64,000 bases of DNA from Chryseobacterium piperi (GTDB taxonomy: Bacteria > Bacteroidota > Bacteroidia > Flavobacteriales > Weeksellaceae). The stretch is taken from NCBI RefSeq assembly GCF_002285635.2, contig NZ_CP023049.2, forward strand, positions 2,170,001 to 2,234,000, written 5' to 3'. The position numbers and the translations under genes were made by a program. Positions within the stretch are counted from its first letter, which is position 1, and every line of letters begins with the position of its first letter. This document shows positions 9,245 through 17,750 of the stretch, one piece after another. Under the pieces are notes generated by a model. That model was given only the letters and a program-made list of their open reading frames with translations, did not search any database and had not been told where the DNA came from.

Positions 9245-9916
9245 GTGAATAAATTGTTATCCAATACTGTGCGATTTTCAATAGCCGACAGTGATTTTTA
9301 TTTTAAAAAAATCCTGATCAAAACGCTTTTGGAGAGCCCGTTTTACATGCTCCTTAACGACTGTAACAATGGGCACGAGCTGGTGAACCGAATCTACAGG
9401 AGACAGGAGGATGTCTTTATTATTGAGCTCTTTATGCCGGTGCTCAGTGGTATTGAGGCTATCAAGTACATCAGACAAAGCAATACAGAAACCCCTATCA
9501 TTACTTACTCCGGAACCTATCAGGAAGATATGGCGGAAATTCTTTCTAAAATTCCTAATCTTTATTATTGCCAGAAAAAGAGCAATATCATCCGAGATAT
9601 TATTAAAGGTCAGATCGTTTCAAATACCTTCAATTATGAAGCGTATTCCAAAGAATGGGAACAACAGCCACTTGCTGTTATGGAGTATATGGACAGACAG
9701 AAAAAGAGTCAGGAAGAACTTTCTCCTACCGAGATACAACTGATGAAATTCTGCTATGAAGGCTTCAGTAATAAGGAGATCGGAGAAAAACTAAACCTAA
9801 GCACAAGGACCATCGACACCTATATTAACAGGCTTACAGAAAAGCTGGGATTAAAGACCAAACTACACCTTATCCGCTTTTGTGTAGAAAATGGATATTA
9901 TAATTCGAGCATGTAA
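9245..9916 (+). CDS. LuxR/NarL-type response regulator with degenerate receiver
   Basis: Protein of 223 residues from a GTG start. An N-terminal receiver domain (about 8-125) is followed by a linker and a C-terminal LuxR-type helix-turn-helix (about 159-217, LSPTEIQLMKFCYEGFSNKE then IGEKLNLSTRTIDTYINRL). The conserved Thr (T87) and Lys (K111 or K112) are present. The phospho-acceptor motif is IIELFMP, so Glu61 stands where Asp is expected, and the acidic pair is reduced to ADSD (D15, D17). A Glu here often mimics the phosphorylated state, so activity may be independent of a kinase. It is divergent from the T6SS genes and a plausible regulator of them. No histidine kinase lies nearby. Confidence 0.8.
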   Translation: MNKLLSNTVRFSIADSDFYFKKILIKTLLESPFYMLLNDCNNGHELVNRIYRRQEDVFIIELFMPVLSGIEAIKYIRQSNTETPIITYSGTYQEDMAEILSKIPNLYYCQKKSNIIRDIIKGQIVSNTFNYEAYSKEWEQQPLAVMEYMDRQKKSQEELSPTEIQLMKFCYEGFSNKEIGEKLNLSTRTIDTYINRLTEKLGLKTKLHLIRFCVENGYYNSSM

Positions 9917-9992
9917 TAAGCACTTCACGTAATATTAATATAGAGTAAATATAAAAACGTCAACCCTTTACCGAAAATTTTTTTGCCACTAA

Positions 9993-10025
9993 TTTGCTAG
10001 TATTCAATTTTTTTAACTAAATTTG
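9993..10025 (+). promoter_or_regulatory. Promoter of the HU gene
   Basis: TTTG (9993-9996), a 21-bp spacer and TAAATTTG (10018-10025) fit the Bacteroidota -33/-7 pattern, with a leader of about 25 nt to the ATG. Confidence 0.55.
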
Positions 10026-10055
10026 CACACCTAAAATTTAAAATTAAAAAAGGAA

Positions 10056-10346
10056 ATGACAAAGGCAGAATTGGTAAACACCATCTCAAATAAGTTGGGA
10101 ACAGAAAAGAATGAAACACAGAAAGTTGTAGAAGCTTTTATGCAGGAGATCAGGACTTCTATGTATAATGGAGATAACGTTTATCTAAGAGGTTTTGGTT
10201 CTTTTATAATTAAAACAAGGGCTGCTAAAACAGGAAGAAACATTTCTAAGAATACTGCAATTGAGATTCCTGCTCATAACATTCCAGCTTTCAAACCATC
10301 AAAATCTTTTGTTGAGAAAGTAAAAACTAAAGTTGCAGTAAAATAA
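10056..10346 (+). CDS. HU/IHF-family DNA-binding protein
   Basis: Histone-like nucleoid protein of 96 residues that bends DNA as a dimer. The whole length is the HU fold: N-terminal helices (MTKAELVNTISNKLG), the core GDNVYLRGFGSFIIKTRAAKTGRN and the DNA-embracing arm with IPAHNIPAFKPSKSF. The Pro at the arm tip that intercalates in HU/IHF is in IEIPAHNIPAF. It is followed by the small basic protein gene and then rng. Confidence 0.93.
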   Translation: MTKAELVNTISNKLGTEKNETQKVVEAFMQEIRTSMYNGDNVYLRGFGSFIIKTRAAKTGRNISKNTAIEIPAHNIPAFKPSKSFVEKVKTKVAVK

Positions 10347-10388
10347 AAATTAACTGAATATTAACTAGTTACTAAAAAATTTAAAATT

Positions 10389-10478
10389 ATGCCAAGCGGA
10401 AAGAAAAGAAAAAGACACAAGGTTGCAACTCACAAAAGAAAGAAAAGAAGAAGAGCAAACAGACATAAGAAAAAATAA
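10389..10478 (+). CDS. 29-residue highly basic protein between HU and RNase G genes
   Basis: The frame runs from ATG 10389 to TAA 10476-10478 and encodes MPSGKKRKRHKVATHKRKKR followed by RRANRHKKK. About two thirds of its residues are Lys, Arg or His. Only 42 bp separate it from the HU gene, and a strong terminator follows, so the two probably share a transcript. From memory, a near-identical peptide lies beside rng in many Flavobacteriia. Size and charge suggest an rRNA- or ribosome-bound peptide; I cannot confirm a named ribosomal protein from sequence alone. Confidence 0.7.
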   Translation: MPSGKKRKRHKVATHKRKKRRRANRHKKK

Positions 10479-10507
10479 TCTCCTTTTTCGAGATTTATAA
10501 TATATTA

Positions 10508-10556
10508 ATATAGTTGGTGTTTTTAATTTTTTAATTTACACCGACTATATTTTTAT
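10508..10556 (+). terminator. Intrinsic terminator after the small basic protein gene
   Basis: ATATAGTTGGTGT and ACACCGACTATAT pair over 13 bp with one wobble, across a 17-nt T-rich loop, and are followed by TTTTATTT. It closes the HU/basic-protein unit before rng. Confidence 0.75.
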
Positions 10557-10712
10557 TTGTAACTATAAGATTCCGAAGGAATCAGGATTGGTTTTATTTA
10601 TTGAAATAAATAACATAACTTTAATTACTAATTCTTAAATTTAAAAATGTATTTATTTACAGAAAACCATGCAAAATTCCTATCATCTTAAACAATTTTA
10701 TCTTATAACAAA

Positions 10713-12272
10713 ATGAAGAAAGAACTAATAGTTTCGCATGAGGATGACCTTACAAAAATTGCATTACTGGAAGACGGAAGACTATGTGAACTTCATGAGG
10801 AAGAGGACAAAAGTGATTTTATAGTTGGAGATTTGTTTATAGGAAAAGTAAAAAAACTGGCCCCTAACCTGAACGCCGCATTTGTTAATATCGGCTATGA
10901 CAAAGATGCTTTTTTGCATTATCAGGATCTGGGACCACAATATCTTACCTATAAAAAGTTTTTAAAAGATACCATTTCTAAAAAACAAAGCTCTTCGAGC
11001 TTAAAGAATTTCGAGATACAACCCGAAATTGACAAAAACGGAACTGTAGAAAAGGTCATCGCAAAAGATGATCTGGTTTTGCTACAAATTACCAAAGAAC
11101 CTATTTCTACAAAGGGACCAAGGATCTCAACACAGATTTCCTTAACCGGTCGTTTTTTGGTTTTAATACCTTTTGATAATAAAGTTTCTATTTCCAAAAA
11201 GATCAGAAGTTCTGAGGAAAAAGAAAGATTGCGCACACTTATTGAGAGCATCAAGCCTGAAGGGTTTGGAGTTATTATAAGAACTGTGGCAGAAGGAAAA
11301 AAAGTAGCAGACCTGCACAACGATATGAATCAGCTGATTCAGAAATGGGAAGGTACTTTTAAAAACATACAGAAAAACAAAGTTCCATCTAAAGTTTTAA
11401 GCGAAGAGGACAAAGCTTCAGCTATTTTGAGGGACAATTTTAATCAGGATTTCGTAAGTATCATTTGTGATGATGAACAAATGGTGGAAGAAATGAAAAA
11501 CTATGTGGAAGTTATCGCCCCTGAAAGAAAGAATATTGTCCAGTTTTATGACTCCCACATTCCTCTTCTGGAATATTACAATGTTGAAAAACAGCTTAAA
11601 CAAAGCTTTGGAAAACATGTCAACATTCCAAGTTCCAAGGGAGCTTACCTCGTTATTGAACATACGGAGGCACTACACGTAGTCGACGTAAATTCCGGAA
11701 ATAATATTACTACCGGAAATGCAGCCAACAAAGAACACGCTCTTAACGTGAACAAAATGGCAGCCACAGAAATTGCAAGACAATTACGTCTTCGTGATAT
11801 GGGCGGAATTATCGTCATCGATTTCATCGATATGCCGAACCCTGATCACAGAAGAGATTTGTATGAACATCTGAAAGAAGAAATGAAGCGCGATAAAGCT
11901 CGCCACAAAATTTTGCCCCCAAGTAAATTTGGACTGATACAGATTACCAGACAACGCAACCGTCAGGAAAAACAAATCGAAACAAAAGAAGAAAACCCTA
12001 ACAAAGACGGAGAAATTGTAGCTCCGGTTGTTATCGTGGAAAGAATGGGAGAAACCATCCGAACCATCATGCAAAAGGAAAAAGGAAAACTTTACCTGCA
12101 TGTACATCCTTTCGTGGAAGCCTACCTTACCAAAGGAATCAAAAGCATCCAGATGAAATGGTTTATGAAATATAAAAAATGGGTAACCATTATCCCAAGG
12201 GATTCTTTTAAATACTTAGAATACAAAATTTACAATTCTAAAAAAGAAGAATTGATCGGATATTCTAATTAA
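10713..12272 (+). CDS. rng: Ribonuclease G/E-family endoribonuclease
   Basis: Endonuclease of 519 residues for rRNA maturation and mRNA decay. The N-terminal S1 domain (about 35-130, GDLFIGKVKKLAPNLNAAFV then NIGYDKDAFLHY) has a family insertion rich in Ser and Lys. The catalytic part carries DVNSGNN and the metal-binding DFIDM motif (in GGIIVIDFIDMPNPDHR), two conserved acidic sites of the family. The long C-terminal scaffold of RNase E is absent, so RNase G type is preferred. Transcription now runs into the left end of an IS1182 copy 12 bp past the stop, whose hairpin can act as terminator. The 230-bp upstream gap holds short AT-rich hairpins of unknown role. Confidence 0.9.
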   Translation: MKKELIVSHEDDLTKIALLEDGRLCELHEEEDKSDFIVGDLFIGKVKKLAPNLNAAFVNIGYDKDAFLHYQDLGPQYLTYKKFLKDTISKKQSSSSLKNFEIQPEIDKNGTVEKVIAKDDLVLLQITKEPISTKGPRISTQISLTGRFLVLIPFDNKVSISKKIRSSEEKERLRTLIESIKPEGFGVIIRTVAEGKKVADLHNDMNQLIQKWEGTFKNIQKNKVPSKVLSEEDKASAILRDNFNQDFVSIICDDEQMVEEMKNYVEVIAPERKNIVQFYDSHIPLLEYYNVEKQLKQSFGKHVNIPSSKGAYLVIEHTEALHVVDVNSGNNITTGNAANKEHALNVNKMAATEIARQLRLRDMGGIIVIDFIDMPNPDHRRDLYEHLKEEMKRDKARHKILPPSKFGLIQITRQRNRQEKQIETKEENPNKDGEIVAPVVIVERMGETIRTIMQKEKGKLYLHVHPFVEAYLTKGIKSIQMKWFMKYKKWVTIIPRDSFKYLEYKIYNSKKEELIGYSN

Positions 12273-12283
12273 TACAAAATTTT

Positions 12284-13828
12284 AAGAGGCTGTCTCAAAA
12301 GGACAGTCTCTTTTTAGTATTTCATTGAAAAAAGATTTCGATATTTTGAATAAAAAAAATATCTTGGAAAAAAGAAGATATAAGTCAAAAAAGCAGTCTG
12401 TTTTAGGCTGCTTTTGACATTTTCTTTAGATTGTGGGCAATTGCGAGTATGCCGATTTCTACCTCGACTTTATTTTTTCCCCGAAGCATGAATCGTTTAA
12501 AATTTTTGTTGTGTTTGAGCTCTGCAAAAACAGGTTCAACATCATGGCATCTTTGTTTTCTGAGTTTGATGCCCTTGCTGGTATTAAGAAGTTTGAAAAC
12601 CTTTTCTCTGATTTTTGCCAATTTAGGATTGTTTTGTGAAGTGGTTATTTGTCCCGATTTCTGATCTTTTCTGAAGTAATTATATTTAACATAAGCTTTT
12701 ATTTTCTTAGATTTTAACAAGTTGTAATTTTCTTCTGAGCCATAACCAGCATCAGCAACAAGCTCTTTGGGAGCTTTATGATAGCTTTCTTCAAAACCCA
12801 GTAAATGAGTCGCTAATGTTTTGGTGTCTGTTGGGTTGGGATGAATTGAATAATGTAAAATGAATTGTCTATGGGTAGAAATTTGTAGATTGTAAGCGGG
12901 TTTTAGTTGTCCGTTTCGCATATGATCCTCCTTCATTCGCATAAAAGTAGCGTCTGTATCGGTTTTGGAATAGGAATTTCTATCTTCTAATAATTCTTGC
13001 TGTTTTTTATATTTCTCTAAATTATCTGCCCAGTTTTTCTTAGCATAATTCAGTTTCTGACGAACTTTTGAAGCTACTTTTTTATCTTTCAAAACTTCAT
13101 TGATCTTTTCGATGGTTTGAGTTACTTTTTCAGAATCTACTTCTTTAAAATCAATACTTTCTGTATTTTCAAGCTCGTCTTTGGCAACTGTTTCTGCATA
13201 GTTCCAAAGCTCTTCTAATTGCTCTGCAATCCTTTCTTTGTGTTTTTTGACAGCTCTTCCCCAAACAAAAGTATAGCGATTGGCATTGGCTTCTATCTTG
13301 GTGCCATCTACAAAAGTGGTTTTCAGACTTACCAAACCTTCCTTTTCCAAAAGAAGAACAATTTGTGTGAAAATAGCTTTAATCTCACCTTTCAATCGTT
13401 CACTACGGAACCTGTTTAAGGTGTTATGATCGGGACGGCTCATTGCAGAGAGCCACATAAAATGGATGTTTTCTTTCAAGGCCTGCTCCATTTTGCGGCT
13501 TGAATAGATATTGCTTAAATAGCCATAAATCAAAACTTTCAAAAGCATTTTCGGGTGGTAGCAAGATGTTCCGCCAGGTTTGTAGGTTTTAATTAAGCTT
13601 TTGATATCCAAGCCATCAATAATGTTTGAAACAATTTTCACAGGATGTCGCTCATCAATCAACTCCGATAAATTGGGAGGAAAAAGCAGATTTTCTTTGG
13701 GGGTGTAATCTTTAAAGACTACTTTTGACGTACTTAACACAATGCAAATTAATCAATTTGCAACTATTAGGAAAGCGAAAGCTTTCCTTTTTGCATAAAA
13801 AAGGCTATCTCTTTTGAGACAGCCTCTT
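12284..13828 (-). mobile_element. IS1182-family insertion sequence, copy 1 (1545 bp)
   Basis: The ends are AAGAGGCTGTCTCAAAAG at left and its inverse at right, with imperfect matches inside. Three nearly identical copies define the boundaries by comparison: 12284-13828, 17751-19294 and 25714-27255. Flanking TTTT on both sides could be a duplication but is uninformative in this sequence. Both ends form terminator-like hairpins. The element separates rng from the osmC-like gene. Confidence 0.9.
12403..13740 (-). CDS. IS1182-family transposase (copy 1)
   Basis: DDE transposase of 445 residues that moves its own element. The N-terminal domain (YTPKENLLFPPNLSELIDER to PDHNTLNRFRSERL) and the catalytic core with TTFVDGTKIEANANRYTFVWG are typical of IS1182. 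VADAGYGSEENYNLL carries a second acidic residue, and the C-terminal EPVFAELKHNKNFKRFMLRG carries the Glu. The frame is intact, so it may be active. Compared with the other copies it ends HNLKKMSKAA instead of HNLNKMSKAA. Confidence 0.92.
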   Translation of the reverse strand: MLSTSKVVFKDYTPKENLLFPPNLSELIDERHPVKIVSNIIDGLDIKSLIKTYKPGGTSCYHPKMLLKVLIYGYLSNIYSSRKMEQALKENIHFMWLSAMSRPDHNTLNRFRSERLKGEIKAIFTQIVLLLEKEGLVSLKTTFVDGTKIEANANRYTFVWGRAVKKHKERIAEQLEELWNYAETVAKDELENTESIDFKEVDSEKVTQTIEKINEVLKDKKVASKVRQKLNYAKKNWADNLEKYKKQQELLEDRNSYSKTDTDATFMRMKEDHMRNGQLKPAYNLQISTHRQFILHYSIHPNPTDTKTLATHLLGFEESYHKAPKELVADAGYGSEENYNLLKSKKIKAYVKYNYFRKDQKSGQITTSQNNPKLAKIREKVFKLLNTSKGIKLRKQRCHDVEPVFAELKHNKNFKRFMLRGKNKVEVEIGILAIAHNLKKMSKAA

Positions 13829-13883
13829 TTTTATTTAAATTAGCTTTTCAAAATAGTTAATGACAACCACTTAAAAATAGAAA

Positions 13884-14354
13884 ATGAGTAAAGAACATCA
13901 TTACAAAATCACTATCCAATGGACTGGTAATCAAGGAACCGGTACAAGCGGTTATAAGGATTATGAAAGAAGCCACTCCATTTCCGTAGACAACAAAGCT
14001 GCAATTGAAGGCTCTTCTGACCCTGCTTTTCGTGGAGATAAAACCAAACATAATCCGGAAGAACTTTTTTTATCTTCACTATCTTCCTGTCACATGCTGT
14101 GGTACCTCCATTTCTGCTCAGAAGCAGGTATTATTGTTACCGATTATACTGATCAAGCAACCGGAATTATGGCAGAAACAGCTACCGGTAGTGGCCACTT
14201 TACAGAAGCAACATTACATCCAAGAGTAATCGTTACAGAAGAATCGATGGTTCAAAAAGCAAAAGAACTTCACAAAAAAGCCAGTGAATTTTGTTTTATT
14301 GCCAATTCAGTTAATTTTCCGGTAAAGCATATCCCGACTGTAGAGGCTAAATAA
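13884..14354 (+). CDS. OsmC-family thiol peroxidase-like protein
   Basis: Protein of 156 residues with the OsmC/Ohr fold, which reduces organic hydroperoxides with a pair of cysteines. The two family cysteines are present: C69 in SSLSSCHMLW and C137 in SEFCFIANS. It starts only 55 bp from the IS1182 copy 1 right end. Its native promoter is therefore probably displaced, unless it reads from the IS end or from the short remaining leader. Substrate is not predictable from sequence. Confidence 0.85.
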   Translation: MSKEHHYKITIQWTGNQGTGTSGYKDYERSHSISVDNKAAIEGSSDPAFRGDKTKHNPEELFLSSLSSCHMLWYLHFCSEAGIIVTDYTDQATGIMAETATGSGHFTEATLHPRVIVTEESMVQKAKELHKKASEFCFIANSVNFPVKHIPTVEAK

Positions 14355-14483
14355 AAAATAAGATCAATAGTCTACTGGTTTCTGGTTTCTTTACATTTTT
14401 TAATCCTTTCATTTACCAATCCAGATGGTTAATTAATGTTAATGGCTATCCATTTCTTCAAGATATATTACTAAATTTGAGCT

Positions 14484-15113
14484 ATGGGAAATTTTGGAAA
14501 AGATTTATTAAGAAAAATTAAAAGTGTAGAATTACCCGGTGAAAATGCACATGGGGTCTTTTCTCCACCTTATCGTCCTGTTTTTAATTATGATGAAATT
14601 TTAGAAAAAAATCCAAAATTCGCAGCGGTCAATATTGTTCTATATCTTAAAAATAACGAATGGTATTTTCCATTAATCCAACGAAGTGAAAACGAGCATG
14701 ACAGGCATAGCGGGCAGATATCTTTGCCTGGCGGAAAGCGTGAGGAAATGGATCGGGATTTTGCTGACACTGCTATCCGCGAAACTTCGGAAGAAATAGG
14801 AATCGACAAACATTATGTAAGAATCATAAGAGAAATGTCGCCTATTTATATTCCACCCAGCAATTTTTATGTATACACCTATATTTCTTACACGAAGAAA
14901 AATCCGGTATTCGTTTTACAGCAAAGTGAAGCAGTAGAAACGATAGAATTTCCGATTACTTCGTTTCTAAATTTGCCTGATCAGCCTGAAATTATGGCCT
15001 TACCCAGTGCCGGAGGGCATGAAGTTCCTGTGATCAATTTCAACGGATACATTATCTGGGGCGCCACAGCAATGATATTAAGTGAATTCAGTCAGTTACT
15101 GAAAAAAATGTAA
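14484..15113 (+). CDS. Nudix hydrolase, CoA-pyrophosphatase type
   Basis: Protein of 209 residues with the Nudix box GGKREEMDRDFADTAIRETS ending EEIGID (about 84-109). The REXXEE part is intact and binds the Mg2+ that drives pyrophosphate cleavage. The extended segment before it (VLYLKNNEWYFPLIQRSENE HDRHSGQISLPGGK) resembles the NudL/CoAse subgroup that hydrolyses CoA to 4'-phosphopantetheine and 3',5'-ADP. It is followed at 27 bp by an acyltransferase gene, probably on the same transcript. CoA as substrate is family-level inference. Confidence 0.82.
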   Translation: MGNFGKDLLRKIKSVELPGENAHGVFSPPYRPVFNYDEILEKNPKFAAVNIVLYLKNNEWYFPLIQRSENEHDRHSGQISLPGGKREEMDRDFADTAIRETSEEIGIDKHYVRIIREMSPIYIPPSNFYVYTYISYTKKNPVFVLQQSEAVETIEFPITSFLNLPDQPEIMALPSAGGHEVPVINFNGYIIWGATAMILSEFSQLLKKM

Positions 15114-15140
15114 CTTTGTAGCACCGCGTTTAATAGAGAG

Positions 15141-15947
15141 ATGGCGAAGAAAAATATTTTCACCGATGCATTCGGAACACCTTACTTTTTGAAAAGGTTA
15201 ATTATTTTTATTTTAGGATTTGTGTCTTACAGAAGATTCAATGGCTTTAATAAATTAAAAATAACCGGTACTGAACACCTTGTGGATCTTCCCGATTCAA
15301 ATGTGCTTTTCGTATCCAATCATCAGACCTATTTTGCGGATGTTGCAGCAATGTATCATGCATTTTGTGCTGTAAACAATGGCTATTTAAATACGATTAA
15401 AAATCCGATCTATCTGCTTAACCCGAAGATCGATTTTTATTATGTTGCAGCAGAAGAAACCATGAACAAAGGTATCCTCCCTAAAATTTTTAAAATTGCA
15501 GGTGCTGTAACGGTAAAAAGAACCTGGAGAGCTGAAGGCAAAAATGTCAACCGAATGGTAGACATGAGCGAGGTGGATAATATAATGAAAGCCTTAGACA
15601 ATGGCTGGGTAGCGACTTTCCCTCAAGGAACTACAGCAGCTTTTGCACAAGGACGAAGAGGTACGGCAAAACTGGTTAAAAATCAGCGTCCTATTGTAAT
15701 CCCTATAAAAATCAATGGATTCAGACGGGCATTCGATAAAAAAGGACTCCGTGTAAAAGTAACAGGAGTAAAGCCGACCATGGAGTTTAAAGCACCTCTT
15801 GACATCGATTATGACAAGGAGAATGCTCACCAGATTCTATTGAAAATTATGACTGCTATTGAGCAGACTGAAGATTTCAATTTACTACACCAATATGATG
15901 AAGAATTAAAAGCTAAAAAATTAGAACAAAAGGATTCAGATAATTAA
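15141..15947 (+). CDS. PlsC-like 1-acylglycerol-3-phosphate acyltransferase
   Basis: Protein of 268 residues related to lysophosphatidate acyltransferases of membrane phospholipid synthesis. A hydrophobic N-terminal helix (about 19-30) gives membrane association. The catalytic motif reads NHQTYFAD (H61, D67), five residues between His and Asp rather than the usual four. The substrate motif is FPQGTT (160-165) instead of FPEGTR. These shifts point to a diverged subfamily whose acyl acceptor may differ. Neighbours are a CoA-type Nudix gene upstream and a lipoprotein gene 17 bp downstream. Confidence 0.75.
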   Translation: MAKKNIFTDAFGTPYFLKRLIIFILGFVSYRRFNGFNKLKITGTEHLVDLPDSNVLFVSNHQTYFADVAAMYHAFCAVNNGYLNTIKNPIYLLNPKIDFYYVAAEETMNKGILPKIFKIAGAVTVKRTWRAEGKNVNRMVDMSEVDNIMKALDNGWVATFPQGTTAAFAQGRRGTAKLVKNQRPIVIPIKINGFRRAFDKKGLRVKVTGVKPTMEFKAPLDIDYDKENAHQILLKIMTAIEQTEDFNLLHQYDEELKAKKLEQKDSDN

Positions 15948-15964
15948 AAAAAGGTAAATTAAAT

Positions 15965-16402
15965 ATGAAAAGGATAATAGGAATCTTATTCGCAATCATA
16001 GTATTAGTTTCATGTAACAGTCAAAAGGTATATTCAAATTTTGACATAAGCTATTCCAGAAGCGGAGGGTATGCCCCGGTTTACGAAAACCTGCTTATCA
16101 AAGACAACAATGCACACTATTCTTTTGAAGGTCAGGGACAAAAGTTCAAACAGGATTTTAAAATCACCAACGAAGATTTAAAAAAGCTGAATACAGTTCT
16201 TTCCCAGAATAATTTCAGAAGGATACAGGAAGATCGCAAAAAATTATATGACAACATTACGACATCTATTAATGTAAAAAAGGGGCCTAATGAAGGAAAT
16301 AAAACAGATGCCAGTATGGTCATGCCTAATTATAAGACAAACTGGACTAACATTCAGGATGCGTTCCAGGAAATCATTAATAACAATGTTAAAAAACAAT
16401 AA
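15965..16402 (+). CDS. Small lipoprotein of unknown function
   Basis: Protein of 145 residues with a lipoprotein signal peptide (MKRIIGILFAIIVLVSC, lipid-anchored Cys17). The mature part is a mixed alpha/beta sequence with no known motif (KITNEDLKKLNTVLSQNNFR RIQEDRKKLYDN). It lies 17 bp after the acyltransferase gene and 6 bp before mpl, so it is probably co-transcribed with mpl. A role in the cell envelope is inference from anchoring and context only. Confidence 0.7.
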   Translation: MKRIIGILFAIIVLVSCNSQKVYSNFDISYSRSGGYAPVYENLLIKDNNAHYSFEGQGQKFKQDFKITNEDLKKLNTVLSQNNFRRIQEDRKKLYDNITTSINVKKGPNEGNKTDASMVMPNYKTNWTNIQDAFQEIINNNVKKQ

Positions 16403-16408
16403 ATAAAA

Positions 16409-17746
16409 TTGAAGACCCATTTCATTGCTATTGGCGGAAGTGCCATGCATAATCTTGCTATTGCGTTAAAAGATAAAGGATATCAGGTGACAGGTTCTGA
16501 TGATGCTATTTTTGAACCTTCAAAATCCCGACTGGAAAAGAAAGGAATTCTTCCTCCGGAAATGGGCTGGTTTCCTGAAAAAATCACCTCTGATATCGAT
16601 GCTGTAATTCTTGGCATGCATGCGCATCAGGATAACCCTGAATTGGCAAGAGCAAAAGAATTGGGCCTAAAAATATATTCATATCCTGAATTTCTATACG
16701 AGCAATCTAAAAATAAGACTCGTGTTGTTATTGCCGGATCTCATGGAAAGACAACCATTACCTCCATGGTTCTTCATGTTCTGAATTTCCATCAGAAGGA
16801 TGTAGACTTTATGGTAGGAGCTCAGCTGGAAGGCTTTGACTGTATGGTAAAACTGACTCCGGATAATGATTTCATGGTATTGGAAGGTGATGAATACCTG
16901 TCCTCTCCTATTGATCTTCGTTCCAAGTTTTTATTATACCAACCCAACATTGCTCTATTGAGTGGAATTGCCTGGGATCACATTAATGTTTTTAAAACAT
17001 TTGATGATTATATCGAGCAATTCAGAAAGTTTGTAGCCAGTATTACTCCTGGTGGCGTTTTAGTATATAATGAAGAAGATCCGGAGGTCGTAAAAGTTGT
17101 AGACAACGCTGAGAATTATTTCAGAAAGCTTCCTTATAAAACCCCTGAATACGAAATCAGCAATGGTAGAGTTTTACTGAAAACTGAGATCGGAGACATT
17201 CCGCTTTCAATTTTTGGAGCACATAACCTACTGAATCTTGAAGGGGCAAGACATATATGCCAGCAATTAGGTATTATGGATGAAGATTTCTACGAAGCCA
17301 TTATGAGCTTCAAAGGAGCTTCAAAACGATTGGAAAAAGTGGAAAGAGAAGATAAAGGAACTCTCTATAAAGATTTCGCCCATGCTCCAAGTAAGGTAAA
17401 AGCGGCTGTTAAAGCTTTTAACGAACAGTTTAAAAAAGAAAAGAAACATGGTTTTCTTGAACTTCATACCTATTCGAGCCTAAATCCTGCTTTTCTGGAG
17501 CAATATGACCATGCTATGGACGGTTTGGACGAGGCAGTGGTCTTCTATTCTGAAGATGCTTTAAAAATCAAAAGAATGGAGCCTATTTCTCCTGAACTGA
17601 TTAAAGAAAAATTTAAAAATGATCATTTAAAGGTATTTACCAATGCTGAAGAGCTGCATGCATACTGGAATGTTCTGGATAAGACCCAGGGCGTATTCCT
17701 AATGATGAGTTCCGGTAATTTTGGTGGATTAGACCTCACAAAATAA
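16409..17746 (+). CDS. mpl: Murein tripeptide ligase Mpl
   Basis: Mur-ligase family protein of 445 residues that joins UDP-N-acetylmuramate to the recycled tripeptide L-Ala-gamma-D-Glu-meso-DAP. The N-terminal nucleotide-binding part (FIAIGGSAMHNLAIALKDKG) is followed by P-loop AGSHGKTTITSM and the Mur motif EGDEYLSSPID. KDFAHAPSKVKAAVKAF is the conserved Mpl substrate region. The start is TTG at 16409, 6 bp after the preceding gene. MurC is the alternative, but AHAPSK and the length favour Mpl. IS1182 copy 2 begins 5 bp past the stop, and its left-end hairpin replaces any native terminator. Confidence 0.88.
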   Translation: MKTHFIAIGGSAMHNLAIALKDKGYQVTGSDDAIFEPSKSRLEKKGILPPEMGWFPEKITSDIDAVILGMHAHQDNPELARAKELGLKIYSYPEFLYEQSKNKTRVVIAGSHGKTTITSMVLHVLNFHQKDVDFMVGAQLEGFDCMVKLTPDNDFMVLEGDEYLSSPIDLRSKFLLYQPNIALLSGIAWDHINVFKTFDDYIEQFRKFVASITPGGVLVYNEEDPEVVKVVDNAENYFRKLPYKTPEYEISNGRVLLKTEIGDIPLSIFGAHNLLNLEGARHICQQLGIMDEDFYEAIMSFKGASKRLEKVEREDKGTLYKDFAHAPSKVKAAVKAFNEQFKKEKKHGFLELHTYSSLNPAFLEQYDHAMDGLDEAVVFYSEDALKIKRMEPISPELIKEKFKNDHLKVFTNAEELHAYWNVLDKTQGVFLMMSSGNFGGLDLTK

Positions 17747-17750
17747 TAAA

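Noticed and set aside
10560..10640. Small RNA or riboswitch upstream of rng
   Set aside because: Short GATTCC/GGAATC and AT-rich hairpins only; no conserved RNA motif recognised.
12431..13419. Plus-strand frames opposite the IS1182 transposases (also at 17888-18885 and 25852-26846)
   Set aside because: They recur only because the transposase gene is repeated and lie fully antisense to it.
12280..13832. TTTT target duplication of IS1182 copy 1
   Set aside because: The flanks are homopolymers and the other two copies show no duplication.
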